Shown piece after piece: positions 51,569-61,270 of a DNA stretch of 64,000 nt. The position numbers and the translations under genes were made by a program. How positions within the stretch are numbered: position 1 is the first letter of the stretch; every line of letters begins with the position of its first letter. The stretch comes from Saccharicrinis fermentans DSM 9555 = JCM 21142 (lineage in GTDB: Bacteria; Bacteroidota; Bacteroidia; Bacteroidales; Marinilabiliaceae), in the NCBI RefSeq assembly GCF_000517085.1, contig NZ_KI912107.1, forward strand, positions 5,081,980 through 5,145,979. The letters are read 5' to 3'. The notes beneath the pieces are model-generated. The model was given only the letters and a program-made list of their open reading frames with translations, had not been told where the DNA came from and ran no database searches.

Positions 51569-52579
51569 ATGATATATGGACATGGAGATGATCTTTATCA
51601 ATATGATAAGATACATATAAATTTTAGTTCCAATGTTAAGCCCGGTGGAATGGACCGAGGCTTAAAGAAACATCTGGAAAATAGTGTTTCGGACTGTAGC
51701 TCTTATCCGGAGCCCAGAGCCAAAGAATTAGAGTTGTGTATAGAACAGGCATATCACTTACCGCCAGGAAGTGCATTGGTTACCAATGGAGCGGTGGAGG
51801 CCTTTTATCTTCTTGCTGCTTGGAAACAAGGATGTAATTCGTTGATTTATTACCCCTCTTTCTCTGAATATGAAGATGCTTGCCATAGGTATAATCATAA
51901 GCTTGAATTTGTATCCAATACAGAGCTTCAGGATAAGGTGGTGTATGGACAACATTTGGTGTGGTTGTGCAATCCAAATAATCCAGATGGTAAGATTTTC
52001 AGACCAGATACTCTTCAAGCTGTTGTTGAATATAACAAAGGCACTTTGTTTGTGATTGATGAGGCTTATATTGATTTTGTGGAGGAGGATGTATCCATGA
52101 TAAAATGGTTGTCTGCATACAAGAACTTAATAATTATCCGCTCTCTCACCAAGCGTTTTGTTATACCTGGATTGCGATTGGGATATTTGTTGGCAGCTCC
52201 GGATATAGTTGCTCAGCTTGAAAAATTAATCATTCCCTGGCGTATCAATATCTTAGCCCAAAAGGCAGGGATGTACTGTTTAAAAGAAGGGTGTAAGGAT
52301 GGTTTTGATTTGGCCACGATCCTTAAGGAATCAAAGAGACTGCAAAATGAAATTAACAAGGTAGATGGTTTCTCGGTTGTATTTTCGGATACTACTTTTT
52401 TTCTGGTTAAATCTCGATGGAAAGCAAGTGAGGTAAAAAGTAAGCTGATTGATAAATATGGCATATTGATACGGGATGCTTCTAATTTTAGAGGATTGAC
52501 AGATGAGCATTTTCGTGTGGCCTGTCAAACGCCATCGCAAAATAATGAACTCATTAAAGCATTCAGAAAGTGGAGATAG
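51569..52579 (+). CDS. cobD: L-threonine-O-3-phosphate decarboxylase CobD
   Basis: PLP enzyme that makes (R)-1-amino-2-propanol phosphate, the linker between corrin ring and lower ligand. About 336 residues with class I/II aminotransferase fold: INFSSNVKPGG, VTNGAVEAFYLLA, WLCNPNNPDGKIF, VIDEAYIDF and the PLP lysine Lys195 in RSLTKRFVIPGLRLGYL. The histidinol-phosphate aminotransferase relatives look alike, but the B12 context makes CobD more likely. ATG 51569 chosen; a GTG just before is in frame. Overlaps cbiB by 10 bp. Confidence 0.9.
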   Translation: MIYGHGDDLYQYDKIHINFSSNVKPGGMDRGLKKHLENSVSDCSSYPEPRAKELELCIEQAYHLPPGSALVTNGAVEAFYLLAAWKQGCNSLIYYPSFSEYEDACHRYNHKLEFVSNTELQDKVVYGQHLVWLCNPNNPDGKIFRPDTLQAVVEYNKGTLFVIDEAYIDFVEEDVSMIKWLSAYKNLIIIRSLTKRFVIPGLRLGYLLAAPDIVAQLEKLIIPWRINILAQKAGMYCLKEGCKDGFDLATILKESKRLQNEINKVDGFSVVFSDTTFFLVKSRWKASEVKSKLIDKYGILIRDASNFRGLTDEHFRVACQTPSQNNELIKAFRKWR

Positions 52580-53526
52580 TATATGGTCATTGTGTGGCGT
52601 TAGTCGTAGGTTTTATTTTGGATAAAGCTTTGGGGGATCCAACCTGCCTTCCTCACCCCATTGTAGTCTTTGGAAATATGATTGCATTGGCTGATAAAAA
52701 ATTAAATCACCATCCTTATCGATTATGGAAAGGGGCACTTAGTTCACTAGTGATGGTTGTGGTTGTGTATTTGTTTTTTGCAGGTCTCATATATGGAGCA
52801 TATGCGATACATCTGTTTGTGGGGTGTTTTGTTGAAAGCATTTTTGTTTTTTATGGTATTGCTGCCACCACGTTGATCAATGAGGGTAAGGCAGTTTTTG
52901 GTGTGCTGGAAAAGGAGGGTTTAGAACAGGGGCGGAGACAATTGGCTCGTATTGTGGGACGTGATACCAGCCAGATAGATGAGGAACATATTAAAAAAGC
53001 TACACTGGAGACGTTGGCAGAAAACTTGAGTGATGGGGTGGTGGCTCCTTTGTTTTGGTTTATCATAGGTGGTGTGCCTGCCATGATGAGCTATAAGATG
53101 ATCAATACACAGGATTCAATGATAGGTTATAAGAGTGATAAATATTTGTATTATGGTCGTTTTTCGGCCAAGCTGGATGACGTGGTGAATTATATACCGG
53201 CGAGAATAACTGCTTTTTTGATGGCCTTGTTTAGCTTTAAAAAGAAAGCCTTTCGGTTTATTTTCTGGTTCGGAAGAGCACATACCAGTCCTAACGCTGG
53301 TTACCCGGAAGCAGCTTTGGCCGGCATCCTTGATGTGCAATTTGGGGGTACGCATGTTTATTTTGGAAAGGCTGTTCGTAAACCTGTTATAGGAGAAAAG
53401 GATCGTATTATTTTGGGTTCCGACCTGGATAAGACAGTGCGTAATATGCAATGGGTTGTGGTTGGAATGGTACTCATAGGTATGGCTGTTCTTTTGAGCA
53501 TGCATTTGCCCTTGAGCCTATGGTAA
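52570..53526 (+). CDS. cbiB: Adenosylcobinamide-phosphate synthase CbiB
   Basis: Membrane enzyme joining the aminopropanol linker to adenosylcobyric acid. 318 residues with about four to five hydrophobic segments. Family marks: ALVVGFILDKALGDPTCLPHPIV, RIVGRDTSQIDEEHIKKATLETLAENLSDGVVAPLFW, YKMINTQDSMIGYKSDKY, and a DDVVNYIPARITAFL block. Starts with GTG inside the 3' end of cobD; no other suitable start exists. Confidence 0.95.
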   Translation: MEIVYGHCVALVVGFILDKALGDPTCLPHPIVVFGNMIALADKKLNHHPYRLWKGALSSLVMVVVVYLFFAGLIYGAYAIHLFVGCFVESIFVFYGIAATTLINEGKAVFGVLEKEGLEQGRRQLARIVGRDTSQIDEEHIKKATLETLAENLSDGVVAPLFWFIIGGVPAMMSYKMINTQDSMIGYKSDKYLYYGRFSAKLDDVVNYIPARITAFLMALFSFKKKAFRFIFWFGRAHTSPNAGYPEAALAGILDVQFGGTHVYFGKAVRKPVIGEKDRIILGSDLDKTVRNMQWVVVGMVLIGMAVLLSMHLPLSLW

Positions 53527-53567
53527 TGATATATGATAAAAGTTAAAGCATTTAAATAAATTCCCAG

Positions 53568-54638
53568 ATGGAAGCATTAAAAAATTTGAATATTCAGAGT
53601 ACCGGTAATGCGGAGTTGGAAGAGGCACTTCAGCATAAAATTGACCGGAAAACCAAACCTATTGGTTCGTTGGGACAGATGGAACGTATTGCAGCACAGG
53701 TTGGGTTAATACAGCAGACCCTATCTCCAAAGCTCTGCAAACCAGTGATGTTGACCGTGGCTTCTGATCACTGGATTACCGATGAGGGTGTTAGTCCTGT
53801 GAGTACTAATATTACATGGCAGCAGGTGCTTAATTTTATTGGTGGCGGAGGCGGTATAGGCTTGTTTTGTGATGTTTATGGCTTTGACTTGTATGTGGTT
53901 GATGCGGGTGTTAATTATGATTTTCCTGAGCATCCCAAACTCATTGATAAAAAAGTAAGAAAAGGGACACGTAATTTTTTGCATGAACATGCCATGACAG
54001 ATGAAGAGTGTAATCAAGCGATACAGAATGGTCGTGATGTGGTTCGCTCTTTTGCACAAAAGGGTAGTAATGTGGTTGCTTTCGGAGAAATGGGGATAGG
54101 AAACACCAGTCCGGCTACGGCTTTACTTTCTGTATTTTCCTCAACGCCTGTTGAAACTTGTACAGGGCCGGGATGTGGCTTAAGTCCTGATGGAGTGGTG
54201 AATAAAGCAGCAGTGTTAAAGCAGGCCATTGCTAAACATGGCATTGCTGATAAGCCGGAGGATAATTTGGCTCGCTTTGGAGGATTGGAGATTGCTACCA
54301 TCGCCGGAGGAATGTTGGAGGCTGCTGCTCAAAGAATGCTGATTGTGGTGGATGGTTTTATTACCTCTTCGGCCTTTATGGCTGCCTATGAAATTTGTTC
54401 TACGGTTAAAGAGTATGCAGTTTTTGCACATTCTTCCAAGGAAAATGGTCATAAATTAATGTTGGGGCATATGAAGGCAGAGGCGATTATGGATTTAGAT
54501 TTGCGTTTGGGAGAAGGAACAGGAGCCGCAGTTGCTTACCCCATCATTCAGGGCAGTGTTGAAATGTTAAATAGGATGACCACTTTTGATGAAACAGAAG
54601 TGGAAGATACGACGAGTGTTAAATATATTGAGAAATAG
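53568..54638 (+). CDS. cobT: Nicotinate-nucleotide:dimethylbenzimidazole phosphoribosyltransferase CobT
   Basis: Activates the lower ligand base for attachment to cobinamide. 356 residues; marks include KTKPIGSLGQMERIA, MLTVASDHWITDEGVS, FGEMGIGNTSPATALLSV, GPGCGLSPDGVVNK and the C-terminal RLGEGTGAAVAYPII with the catalytic-type Glu (about residue 311). Specificity for benzimidazoles, purines or phenols cannot be told. 41 bp after cbiB, one of the longer gaps in the operon. Confidence 0.96.
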   Translation: MEALKNLNIQSTGNAELEEALQHKIDRKTKPIGSLGQMERIAAQVGLIQQTLSPKLCKPVMLTVASDHWITDEGVSPVSTNITWQQVLNFIGGGGGIGLFCDVYGFDLYVVDAGVNYDFPEHPKLIDKKVRKGTRNFLHEHAMTDEECNQAIQNGRDVVRSFAQKGSNVVAFGEMGIGNTSPATALLSVFSSTPVETCTGPGCGLSPDGVVNKAAVLKQAIAKHGIADKPEDNLARFGGLEIATIAGGMLEAAAQRMLIVVDGFITSSAFMAAYEICSTVKEYAVFAHSSKENGHKLMLGHMKAEAIMDLDLRLGEGTGAAVAYPIIQGSVEMLNRMTTFDETEVEDTTSVKYIEK

Positions 54639-54639
54639 C

Positions 54640-55959
54640 ATGGTACATAATTCAATGTCATCATTCTTGGTGGCGGCCCCCAAGAGTAATTCAGGCAAGA
54701 CTATGGTTACGCTTGGTTTGATGCACGCTTTGGTAAAGCGTGGTTTTAAGGTGCAACCCTTTAAGTGCGGTCCTGACTATATTGATCCCATGCATCATAC
54801 AAAGATAGCAGGAAAGTCATCCTATAACCTAGATCTATGGATGTCTTCTGCTGAGCATGTGCAAGATGTTTTTAAAAAGCAGAGTAGAGATGCTGATGTG
54901 GCCATAGCCGAAGGTGTTATGGGGTTGTTTGATGGAGCCAAAAAAGATGAAGGAAGCTCGGCTGCAGTGGCTCGACTGTTACATATGCCGGTTGTCTTGG
55001 TGGTGGATGCATCCAGCACAGCTTATTCTGTGGCTCCTCTTTTATATGGTTTTAAAAACTTTGATACACGTATAAAGTTAGCCGGTGTTATTTTTAATAA
55101 AGTGGCCAGTGAATCGCATTTTCAGTTTTTAAAAGAAGCGTCCATAGATGCAGGGGTGGATGTGTTAGGTTATTTGCCTCGTGATGAACGCTTGCATATT
55201 GAATCACGTCACCTCGGACTTCATTTGCCAGGTGAAAATAAGAACCTGAAAATAGTAGGGGTGGCTGCTGAGCTATTGGAGCAGAAGGTAGATATAGATT
55301 TGTTGTTGAGCCTTTCAAAACGAGAAGAAATGACCATTGCTTCAACACAGGATCGTGCTGGCGGAAAACTGAGAATAGCGATGGCTCACGATGAGGCATT
55401 TAGTTTCTCCTATTCTGCCAACCGTGATGTTTTATTGCAATTAGGGGATGTAAAGGAATTTAGTCCCTTGCACGATAACGCTTTGCCAGAGGCAGATTTA
55501 GTGTGGTTGCCGGGTGGATACCCTGAGTTGTTTGCCCAGGAATTGTCGGAGAATGGAGCCATGAGAAGGGCTATTATTAGTTATATTGATTCAGGAAAAG
55601 CATTGATAGCCGAATGTGGCGGAATGATGTATCTGGGAAATAAACTGATACAGAAAAATGGAGAGGCCTTTGAGATGTGTGGTGTATTTGATTTTGATAC
55701 TTCGTTTGAACACATGAAATTACACCTGGGGTATCGGGAGCTCTTGGGACACAGTATGGCCGTGAGAGGACATGAGTTTCATTATTCCAGACTTATTGGA
55801 AAAGAAAAAGGGAGTGCTGAATTTCAGGTTAAAACAGCACGTAATAAAACGGCAGAAATGGCGGTCTTTAGAGAAAAAAACTGCTGGGCTTCGTATATGC
55901 ATCTTTATTTGGGAGAGAAAGAAAAAATGCAGCAATTGTTAAATGAATTGGGTTTATGA
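54640..55959 (+). CDS. cbiA: Cobyrinate a,c-diamide synthase CbiA
   Basis: ATP- and glutamine-dependent amidase of corrin side chains a and c. From the ATG at 54640, 1 bp after the cobT stop, it has 440 residues. The dethiobiotin-synthase-like N-domain has the P-loop APKSNSGKTMV, KCGPDYIDPMHH and VAEGVMGLFDG (IAEGVMGLFDGAKKD); the class I glutaminase domain has the nucleophile in AECGGMMYLG (about Cys326) and a late HxY pair (SYMHLYLG). An in-frame start at 54586 would lie within cobT and is rejected. ATGA overlap with cbiL. Confidence 0.95.
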   Translation: MVHNSMSSFLVAAPKSNSGKTMVTLGLMHALVKRGFKVQPFKCGPDYIDPMHHTKIAGKSSYNLDLWMSSAEHVQDVFKKQSRDADVAIAEGVMGLFDGAKKDEGSSAAVARLLHMPVVLVVDASSTAYSVAPLLYGFKNFDTRIKLAGVIFNKVASESHFQFLKEASIDAGVDVLGYLPRDERLHIESRHLGLHLPGENKNLKIVGVAAELLEQKVDIDLLLSLSKREEMTIASTQDRAGGKLRIAMAHDEAFSFSYSANRDVLLQLGDVKEFSPLHDNALPEADLVWLPGGYPELFAQELSENGAMRRAIISYIDSGKALIAECGGMMYLGNKLIQKNGEAFEMCGVFDFDTSFEHMKLHLGYRELLGHSMAVRGHEFHYSRLIGKEKGSAEFQVKTARNKTAEMAVFREKNCWASYMHLYLGEKEKMQQLLNELGL

Positions 55960-56660
55960 ATAAACAAGGTAAATTAACAGGGGTGGGGCTGGGACCCGGA
56001 GAACCGGAATTAATTACGGTGAAGGGCTTGAGAGCCTTGCAAGCAGCTGATATTATTTTTTATCCGGCAACGAAGGTGGGTGGAGGTAATAATGTATCCT
56101 TCTCTGCCAGGATATTAGATGCGTTGGAGCTTAAAGTCACTTGTGCCCCATTGTATATTCCTATGTCGGGGAAAAATAGAGCAGATAACTACCAGGTAGC
56201 TTTTGATGCCATCAAAAAAGAATATGATGCCGGAAGGCACGTAGCCGTGGTTTCAGAAGGTGATTTGTTATTTTATAGCACCTTTGGCTATTTGTTGGAT
56301 TTGGCTAAGAAAGAGCAGATGAATTACGAATTAATTCCTGGCATTCCTGCATTTATTGCAGCAGGGTCTCAAGGTGTCCAAGCCATTGTGGAAGGTAACC
56401 AAGCGTTTAAGGTGATCGCCCGGCCAGATAGTTTCGAGCAAATTGAGGAGGCCTTGAAAGAGAATGTAACCTTGGTGGTGATGAAAATGAGTGTGTTAAA
56501 AGACTGGTATCTTTTTTTGAAGAATAGTAGTCATGCATTTTTTTATATAGAAAAAGTAGGAACAGATCAGCAATTTTCAACAACAGAGGATAAGGATTTG
56601 GAATGTAGAACAATACCTTATTTTTCATTAATCGTATTTTATGGACAAAAAGATTTATAG
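55956..56660 (+). CDS. cbiL: Cobalt-precorrin-2 C20-methyltransferase CbiL
   Basis: SAM-dependent methyltransferase of the uroporphyrinogen methylase fold. 234 residues: GVGLGPGEPELITVKGLRALQAADIIFYP is the CbiL N-terminus, VAVVSEGDLLFYSTFGYLL the second SAM motif, and ELIPGIPAFIAAGS the third. The C-terminus overlaps cbiH by 20 bp. A place in the early-cobalt route is inferred from the pathway type in this operon. Confidence 0.94.
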   Translation: MNKQGKLTGVGLGPGEPELITVKGLRALQAADIIFYPATKVGGGNNVSFSARILDALELKVTCAPLYIPMSGKNRADNYQVAFDAIKKEYDAGRHVAVVSEGDLLFYSTFGYLLDLAKKEQMNYELIPGIPAFIAAGSQGVQAIVEGNQAFKVIARPDSFEQIEEALKENVTLVVMKMSVLKDWYLFLKNSSHAFFYIEKVGTDQQFSTTEDKDLECRTIPYFSLIVFYGQKDL

Positions 56661-58044
56661 TATAGGGATAGGTCCGGGGAAAGAACAATTTCTTACACCG
56701 CAAGCTAAATATGCCATTGAGGCGGCTGAGGTTATTGTAGGGTATAGTTACTATTTTCAGCACGTAAGTCAGTTGACCCACGGTAAGGAGTTGATTGATA
56801 CCGGTATGAAAAAAGAGCGTCAAAGAGCCGAAAAGGCCTTTGAGTTGGCCGAAAGTGGTAAGGTAGTAGCCGTAATTAGTAGTGGTGATTCCGGAGTATA
56901 CGGAATGGCTCCTTTGTTGTGGGAGATGAAAGCTGAAAGGAATTCGGAGGTCGAACTGGAAGTAGTACCCGGAATATCAGCGATGTTTGCTGCAGCTGCT
57001 CGATTGGGAGCTCCATTGGGTCATGATTTTTGTTCTATATCCATGTCGGATCTACTAACGCCATGGGAGAAAATAGAGAAGCGCATTGTGGCAGCTGCCG
57101 AAGCTGACTTTGTGACCGCTGTATACAATCCTTTAAGTAAAGGTCGCTTTTGGCAATTGATGCGATTAAAGGAGTTGTTCCTAGAACAAAGATCGCCTGA
57201 TACACCTGTGGGTATTGCCCGGAATGTGGGGCGGGAAGATGAGAAGATTCAACTTGTTAAATTGGTAGATCTGGATGTGTCTATGGCTGATATGTTTACC
57301 GTTTTGATTATAGGGAATAGCCAAACTTTTAGTAGTGCTGGAAAGATGGTAACGCCAAGAGGTTACTATGTTTCTAAAGAAGTGAATTCGGATAAACTGG
57401 GACGACGTATTATGAATGAGAGCTTTCGGACTATTCTTGAGAATATAGATGTGTCAGATAGGTCCTTGGCCCATACATGGGTGGCATTGCATTGTATTCA
57501 TACCACGGCAGATTTTAGCTTAAATGAGTCTGTGGAATTGACGAATAATGTGGTGGAAGTACTGCATGAAAAGTTATATGCAGGACATCCTCCTGTTATT
57601 GTTACCGATGTGTCCATGGTCACCAGAGGTATCCGTCGTGCTACGGCGCAAAAATTGGGGTTGCAGATCAAATGTTATCTGGATGATGATCGGGTACGAC
57701 AAATGGCTTCGGATATGGATATAACCCGAACACAAGCCGGTATCCGTCTGGCAGTGCAGGAGCATCCCAATGCGATTTTTGCCTTTGGAAATGCTCCTAC
57801 TGCATTGATTGAACTGGTGAAACTGATACGTAATGGAAAGGCTCAGCCATCTGGTGTTGTGGCCGCGCCAGTGGGTTTTGTCAACGTAAGGGAAAGTAAA
57901 TGGCAGTTGAAATATGGCTGTCCTGATTTGCCAGCTGTTTTTGTAAACGGACGTAAGGGAGGAAGCAATGTGGCTGCGACCATACTCAATGCTATTTTAA
58001 GTTGGAACGAAGCCAAAGAAATGCATCCGGGAGAGGGACTTTAA
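56641..58044 (+). CDS. cbiHC: Fused CbiH (C17-methyltransferase) and CbiC (precorrin-8 methylmutase)
   Basis: A 467-residue bifunctional enzyme. Residues 1 to about 240 are CbiH: IYSIGIGPGKEQFLTPQAKYAI, VAVISSGDSGVYGMAPLLWE, VVPGISAMFAAAARLGAPLGHDF and NPLSKGR, which methylates C17 with ring contraction. Residues about 250 to 467 are CbiC: RIMNESFRTILENIDVSDRS, HCIHTTADF with the mutase His287, VTDVSMVTRGI, VVAAPVGFVNVRESKW and NGRKGGSNVAATILNAIL. Both catalytic regions are intact. Placing ring contraction and the methyl shift in one protein skips several steps between them. Confidence 0.95.
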   Translation: MDKKIYSIGIGPGKEQFLTPQAKYAIEAAEVIVGYSYYFQHVSQLTHGKELIDTGMKKERQRAEKAFELAESGKVVAVISSGDSGVYGMAPLLWEMKAERNSEVELEVVPGISAMFAAAARLGAPLGHDFCSISMSDLLTPWEKIEKRIVAAAEADFVTAVYNPLSKGRFWQLMRLKELFLEQRSPDTPVGIARNVGREDEKIQLVKLVDLDVSMADMFTVLIIGNSQTFSSAGKMVTPRGYYVSKEVNSDKLGRRIMNESFRTILENIDVSDRSLAHTWVALHCIHTTADFSLNESVELTNNVVEVLHEKLYAGHPPVIVTDVSMVTRGIRRATAQKLGLQIKCYLDDDRVRQMASDMDITRTQAGIRLAVQEHPNAIFAFGNAPTALIELVKLIRNGKAQPSGVVAAPVGFVNVRESKWQLKYGCPDLPAVFVNGRKGGSNVAATILNAILSWNEAKEMHPGEGL

Positions 58045-58225
58045 GTAGCGTATGGCTGTTGAAGGGTGCCATATATAAAGTGTTTTTTATGCGGAAGTAA
58101 CGATTGTGGTAGGCTTTATGCATGCCATGTAAATATAGCAAGCCAGCACTTGGGCATTGGAAGTTTGTATCTTGAACATAGGAGTGATCAAGTGATTTAT
58201 GTTTCATATTCATTGTTTATTATAA
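58045..58225 (+). other. Gap inside the cobalamin gene run
   Basis: 181 bp between the CbiHC and CbiET genes, the longest gap within the cob/cbi run. No B12 box or strong hairpin. TTGGAAGTTTGTATCTTG near 58157-58174 loosely recalls a promoter; a re-start of transcription outside riboswitch control is possible but unproven. Confidence 0.35.
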
Positions 58226-59422
58226 ATGAAGATTACAATTATAGGAATATCGGATCGAGTACCCGAGTTTACAGCCAAGGAGCAACGATTGATTCAATCG
58301 GTCAAATTTTTTGCTGGGGGTAGTCGGCATAAGCAGTTGGTAGCCGACCTTTTGCCCGCAGAAAGTAGTTGGCACGACATTATTGTACCCCTATCGAACT
58401 TGTATAAGGCCATAGAGGATGCCTGTGACGATTGGGTGATTTTTGCTTCGGGCGATCCGCTGTTCTATGGTATCGGCATAACTTTGAAACGTGAGTTTCC
58501 TGATGTGAAAATAGATATATTACCAGATTTTAACTCGTTGCAATTGTTGGCACATCAGTTTCAGTTACCCTATGGTGAGTTTCAAACGATTTCCTTAACA
58601 GGACGATCCTTTGATGCGTTTGATAAGGCACTGATACAAGGTAAAGAACGTATGGGGATTCTTACGGATAGAAAAAATACGCCGACTACTATCGCTCACC
58701 GTATGCTTGATTTCGGTTATACAAACTATAGCATGTATTTTGGAGAGTGTTTGGGAGGTGAGAATCAACGGGTGTTGAAATTGAGTATTGAGGATGCTGC
58801 AAAAATGACCTTTCAACATCCCAATTGTTTTTATCTGGAAAAGACCGATGATGTCATCCCTCTTAAAGGTATTGTGGAAAGTGCATTTGAACCTTTGGAA
58901 GGAAGGCCAAAAATGATTACTAAAATGCCCATCAGAATGGCAACACTGGCTTTTATGGAGCTGAATACCAAAAAGGTATTTTGGGACGTGGGAGCATGTA
59001 CGGGCAGTGTTTCAATTGATGCCCGTCTGAATCATCCGCACTTGAAAGTGGTCGCATTTGAAATCAGAAAGGAATCAGAAGGTATCATCCACCGGAATGC
59101 ACAAAAGTTTAAAGCGCCAGGTATTGAGGTTTTGATAGGTGATTATCTTCAGGTTCAAAAAAGGGAGTTGAAGAAGCCTGATGCTGTATTCTTAGGAGGG
59201 TATGGAGGACGAATGGAAGCTGTGTTGGATGATATTCATCTGTACTTGAAAGAGAAGGGGCTGATTGCTTTTAACTCAGTCAGCGAAAGCAGCAAAAAGC
59301 GTTTTGTCGCTTGGTGCCATCAGCGTGCATATCAGATCACGCAATCGGTTCAGATGAGCGTTGATCAATTTAACCCCATTACCATATTGATTGCGCAAAA
59401 ACCGGACAAACCAGATTTTTAA
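58226..59422 (+). CDS. cbiET: Fused CbiE-CbiT (CobL-like C5,C15-methyltransferase/decarboxylase)
   Basis: A 398-residue bifunctional protein. The CbiE half (1 to about 200) has KITIIGISDRVPEFT, FFAGGSRHKQL, VIFASGDPLFYGIGITLKR and ILPDFNSLQLLAHQFQLPY. The CbiT half (about 210-398) has a class I SAM fold with DVGACTGSVSIDA, VVAFEIRKESEGIIHRNAQKF and VFLGGYGGRMEAVL. It methylates C5 and C15 and decarboxylates the C12 side chain. The fusion is widespread, so not odd as such. Confidence 0.95.
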   Translation: MKITIIGISDRVPEFTAKEQRLIQSVKFFAGGSRHKQLVADLLPAESSWHDIIVPLSNLYKAIEDACDDWVIFASGDPLFYGIGITLKREFPDVKIDILPDFNSLQLLAHQFQLPYGEFQTISLTGRSFDAFDKALIQGKERMGILTDRKNTPTTIAHRMLDFGYTNYSMYFGECLGGENQRVLKLSIEDAAKMTFQHPNCFYLEKTDDVIPLKGIVESAFEPLEGRPKMITKMPIRMATLAFMELNTKKVFWDVGACTGSVSIDARLNHPHLKVVAFEIRKESEGIIHRNAQKFKAPGIEVLIGDYLQVQKRELKKPDAVFLGGYGGRMEAVLDDIHLYLKEKGLIAFNSVSESSKKRFVAWCHQRAYQITQSVQMSVDQFNPITILIAQKPDKPDF

Positions 59423-59500
59423 GGATGCCAATGCTTAGCGGATATTAAAGCAGGATTTTTGCCATCTAATAATGATTTTTAATAATAGAAATTCATATCA

Positions 59501-61267
59501 ATGATAATAATAACACACTCAGATAAGGGAGAACTGCTGGCAAAGCAGTTGATTGAGAAGGGGCTAGGAGCAGAAGTGCATCGCTCGCCCAACGATTATG
59601 GTGTTCTTTGGAACAGCCATAAAGTATTGGTTTTTATTGGCGCTTTAGGTATCTGTGTGCGAGAGATAGCCCCGTACTTAAAAGATAAAAAGACCGACCC
59701 TGCTGTGCTGAATATGGATGTTAATGGACAGTTTGTGCAGCCAGTTGTATCCGGTCATATTGGAGGAGGTAATCAGTGGGCTAAAGAAATAGGACGTTTA
59801 TGTGGGGCGCAGCCTGTGATAACAACAGTTAGTGACACCGCAGGTTTGTGGGCGCTTGATTTATTGCCACAAAAATACAGTTGGCAACTGGAGTGTGGGA
59901 ATCAACTGACCCACCTGATGGCTTCATTTGTGAATGGAGAAAAAACAGCGCTGTTGTTGGAGGTCAGGGATAAAGGTACATTGGATTTAGAGAGCAGTGC
60001 ACCATCGCATGTGGACGTATTTTTTAATGCGAAAGAGATGCAGGTTGAAGATTATAGCGTTGTGATAGCGGTTACACCATTTATTTATGATTTTGGGGAT
60101 AAGGCTATTTTTTATCGTCCTAAAGTACTACAATTGGGTTTGGGCTGTCAGCGTGACCTGCCCTTTGAATTATTTGAAAGAGAATTGTTGGCGAGTCTGC
60201 AACAGCACAAGATTGCCTTTGCCTCTGTAGCCGCAGCAGGGACAGTGGATTTAAAAGCAGATGAGGAGGCTTTTTTGGCCTTTAGTAAGAAGCATCATAT
60301 AGCACTTAAGTCTTTTGATGGAGCTACCTTAGCTCAATACGATATTCCGAACCCCTCGGCGAAAGTAAGCCAAGTGACAGGAAGTTATGGTGTGGCAGAG
60401 GCTGCTGCCATGCATTTATCGGACAATGGTCTTCTGGTGGAAAAAACAAAGATGAAGGCTGGGGAAAAGTTTTTTACTTTTTCGGTGGCTATTCATAAAG
60501 AAAATGAACGCAAAGGATTTGTTGAGATAGTTGGTGCAGGACCTGGTGACCCGGAATTGGTTTCTGTGAAAGGTAAAAAGTTATTGGAAACGGCAGACCT
60601 AATATTGTATGCGGGTAGTTTGGTGCCTAAAGAATTAACCTATTATGCAAAGTCGGGTTGTGTGGTAAAAAGTTCGGCCAAAATGGATTTGCTGACGCAG
60701 ATAGAAACGATGCGTCCTTTCTATGAACGAGGATTGTTGGTGGTGCGACTACATACTGGTGATCCATGTATCTATGGGGCTATTCAAGAACAAATGGCCA
60801 TCATGGATCAGATGGGCTGGAGCTATCGTATTACACCGGGAATATCTTCCTTTCAAGCCGCTGCGGCAGCTTTGCGGTCGCAGTTCACCATTCCGGAAGA
60901 GGTGCAAACCATTATACTCACCCGAGGAGAAGGAAGAACACCTGTGCCTGAGCGAGAGCAGTTGAGAAAACTGGCTAAGTCGCAAAGTACCATGTGTATC
61001 TACCTAAGTGCTTCCATTGCAGAAAAAGTGGAACACGAACTGATACAGCACTATCCCTCAGAAACACCTGTGGCTGTGTGTTATAAGTTAACCTGGAGGG
61101 ATGAGAAGATATATCGTTGTACACTGGGAACACTGGCGAAGACGGTGCGTGAGAATAAGCTTACCATGACGACCTTGATTGTGGTAGGAAAAGCAATCGA
61201 TAATCGTTCAGGTTTTTCAAAGTTGTATGACAAAAAATTTACCCATGCTTTTCGGCAAGGAAAATAA
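59501..61267 (+). CDS. cbiGF: Fused CbiG (cobalt-precorrin-5A hydrolase) and CbiF (C11-methyltransferase)
   Basis: A 588-residue bifunctional enzyme. The CbiG part (1 to about 330) has LVFIGALGICVREIAPYLKDKKTDPAV, QPVVSGHIGGGNQWAKEIG and VITTVSDTAG, then the C-terminal CbiG domain (LGLGCQRDLPFELFERELL; VTGSYGVAEAAAM). The CbiF part (about 340-588) has FVEIVGAGPGDPELVSVKG, LILYAGSLVP, VRLHTGDPCIYGAI, RITPGISSFQAAAAAL and TIILTRGEGRTPVPE. CbiG marks the anaerobic route, since it releases acetaldehyde from cobalt-precorrin-5A. The two steps are consecutive (F then G), which suits a fusion. 78 bp after cbiET and last of the operon. Confidence 0.95.
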   Translation: MIIITHSDKGELLAKQLIEKGLGAEVHRSPNDYGVLWNSHKVLVFIGALGICVREIAPYLKDKKTDPAVLNMDVNGQFVQPVVSGHIGGGNQWAKEIGRLCGAQPVITTVSDTAGLWALDLLPQKYSWQLECGNQLTHLMASFVNGEKTALLLEVRDKGTLDLESSAPSHVDVFFNAKEMQVEDYSVVIAVTPFIYDFGDKAIFYRPKVLQLGLGCQRDLPFELFERELLASLQQHKIAFASVAAAGTVDLKADEEAFLAFSKKHHIALKSFDGATLAQYDIPNPSAKVSQVTGSYGVAEAAAMHLSDNGLLVEKTKMKAGEKFFTFSVAIHKENERKGFVEIVGAGPGDPELVSVKGKKLLETADLILYAGSLVPKELTYYAKSGCVVKSSAKMDLLTQIETMRPFYERGLLVVRLHTGDPCIYGAIQEQMAIMDQMGWSYRITPGISSFQAAAAALRSQFTIPEEVQTIILTRGEGRTPVPEREQLRKLAKSQSTMCIYLSASIAEKVEHELIQHYPSETPVAVCYKLTWRDEKIYRCTLGTLAKTVRENKLTMTTLIVVGKAIDNRSGFSKLYDKKFTHAFRQGK

Positions 61268-61270
61268 AAT

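Noticed and set aside
58045-58225. Second B12 riboswitch or terminator inside the cob run
   Set aside because: No conserved riboswitch elements and no stable hairpin with T-run.
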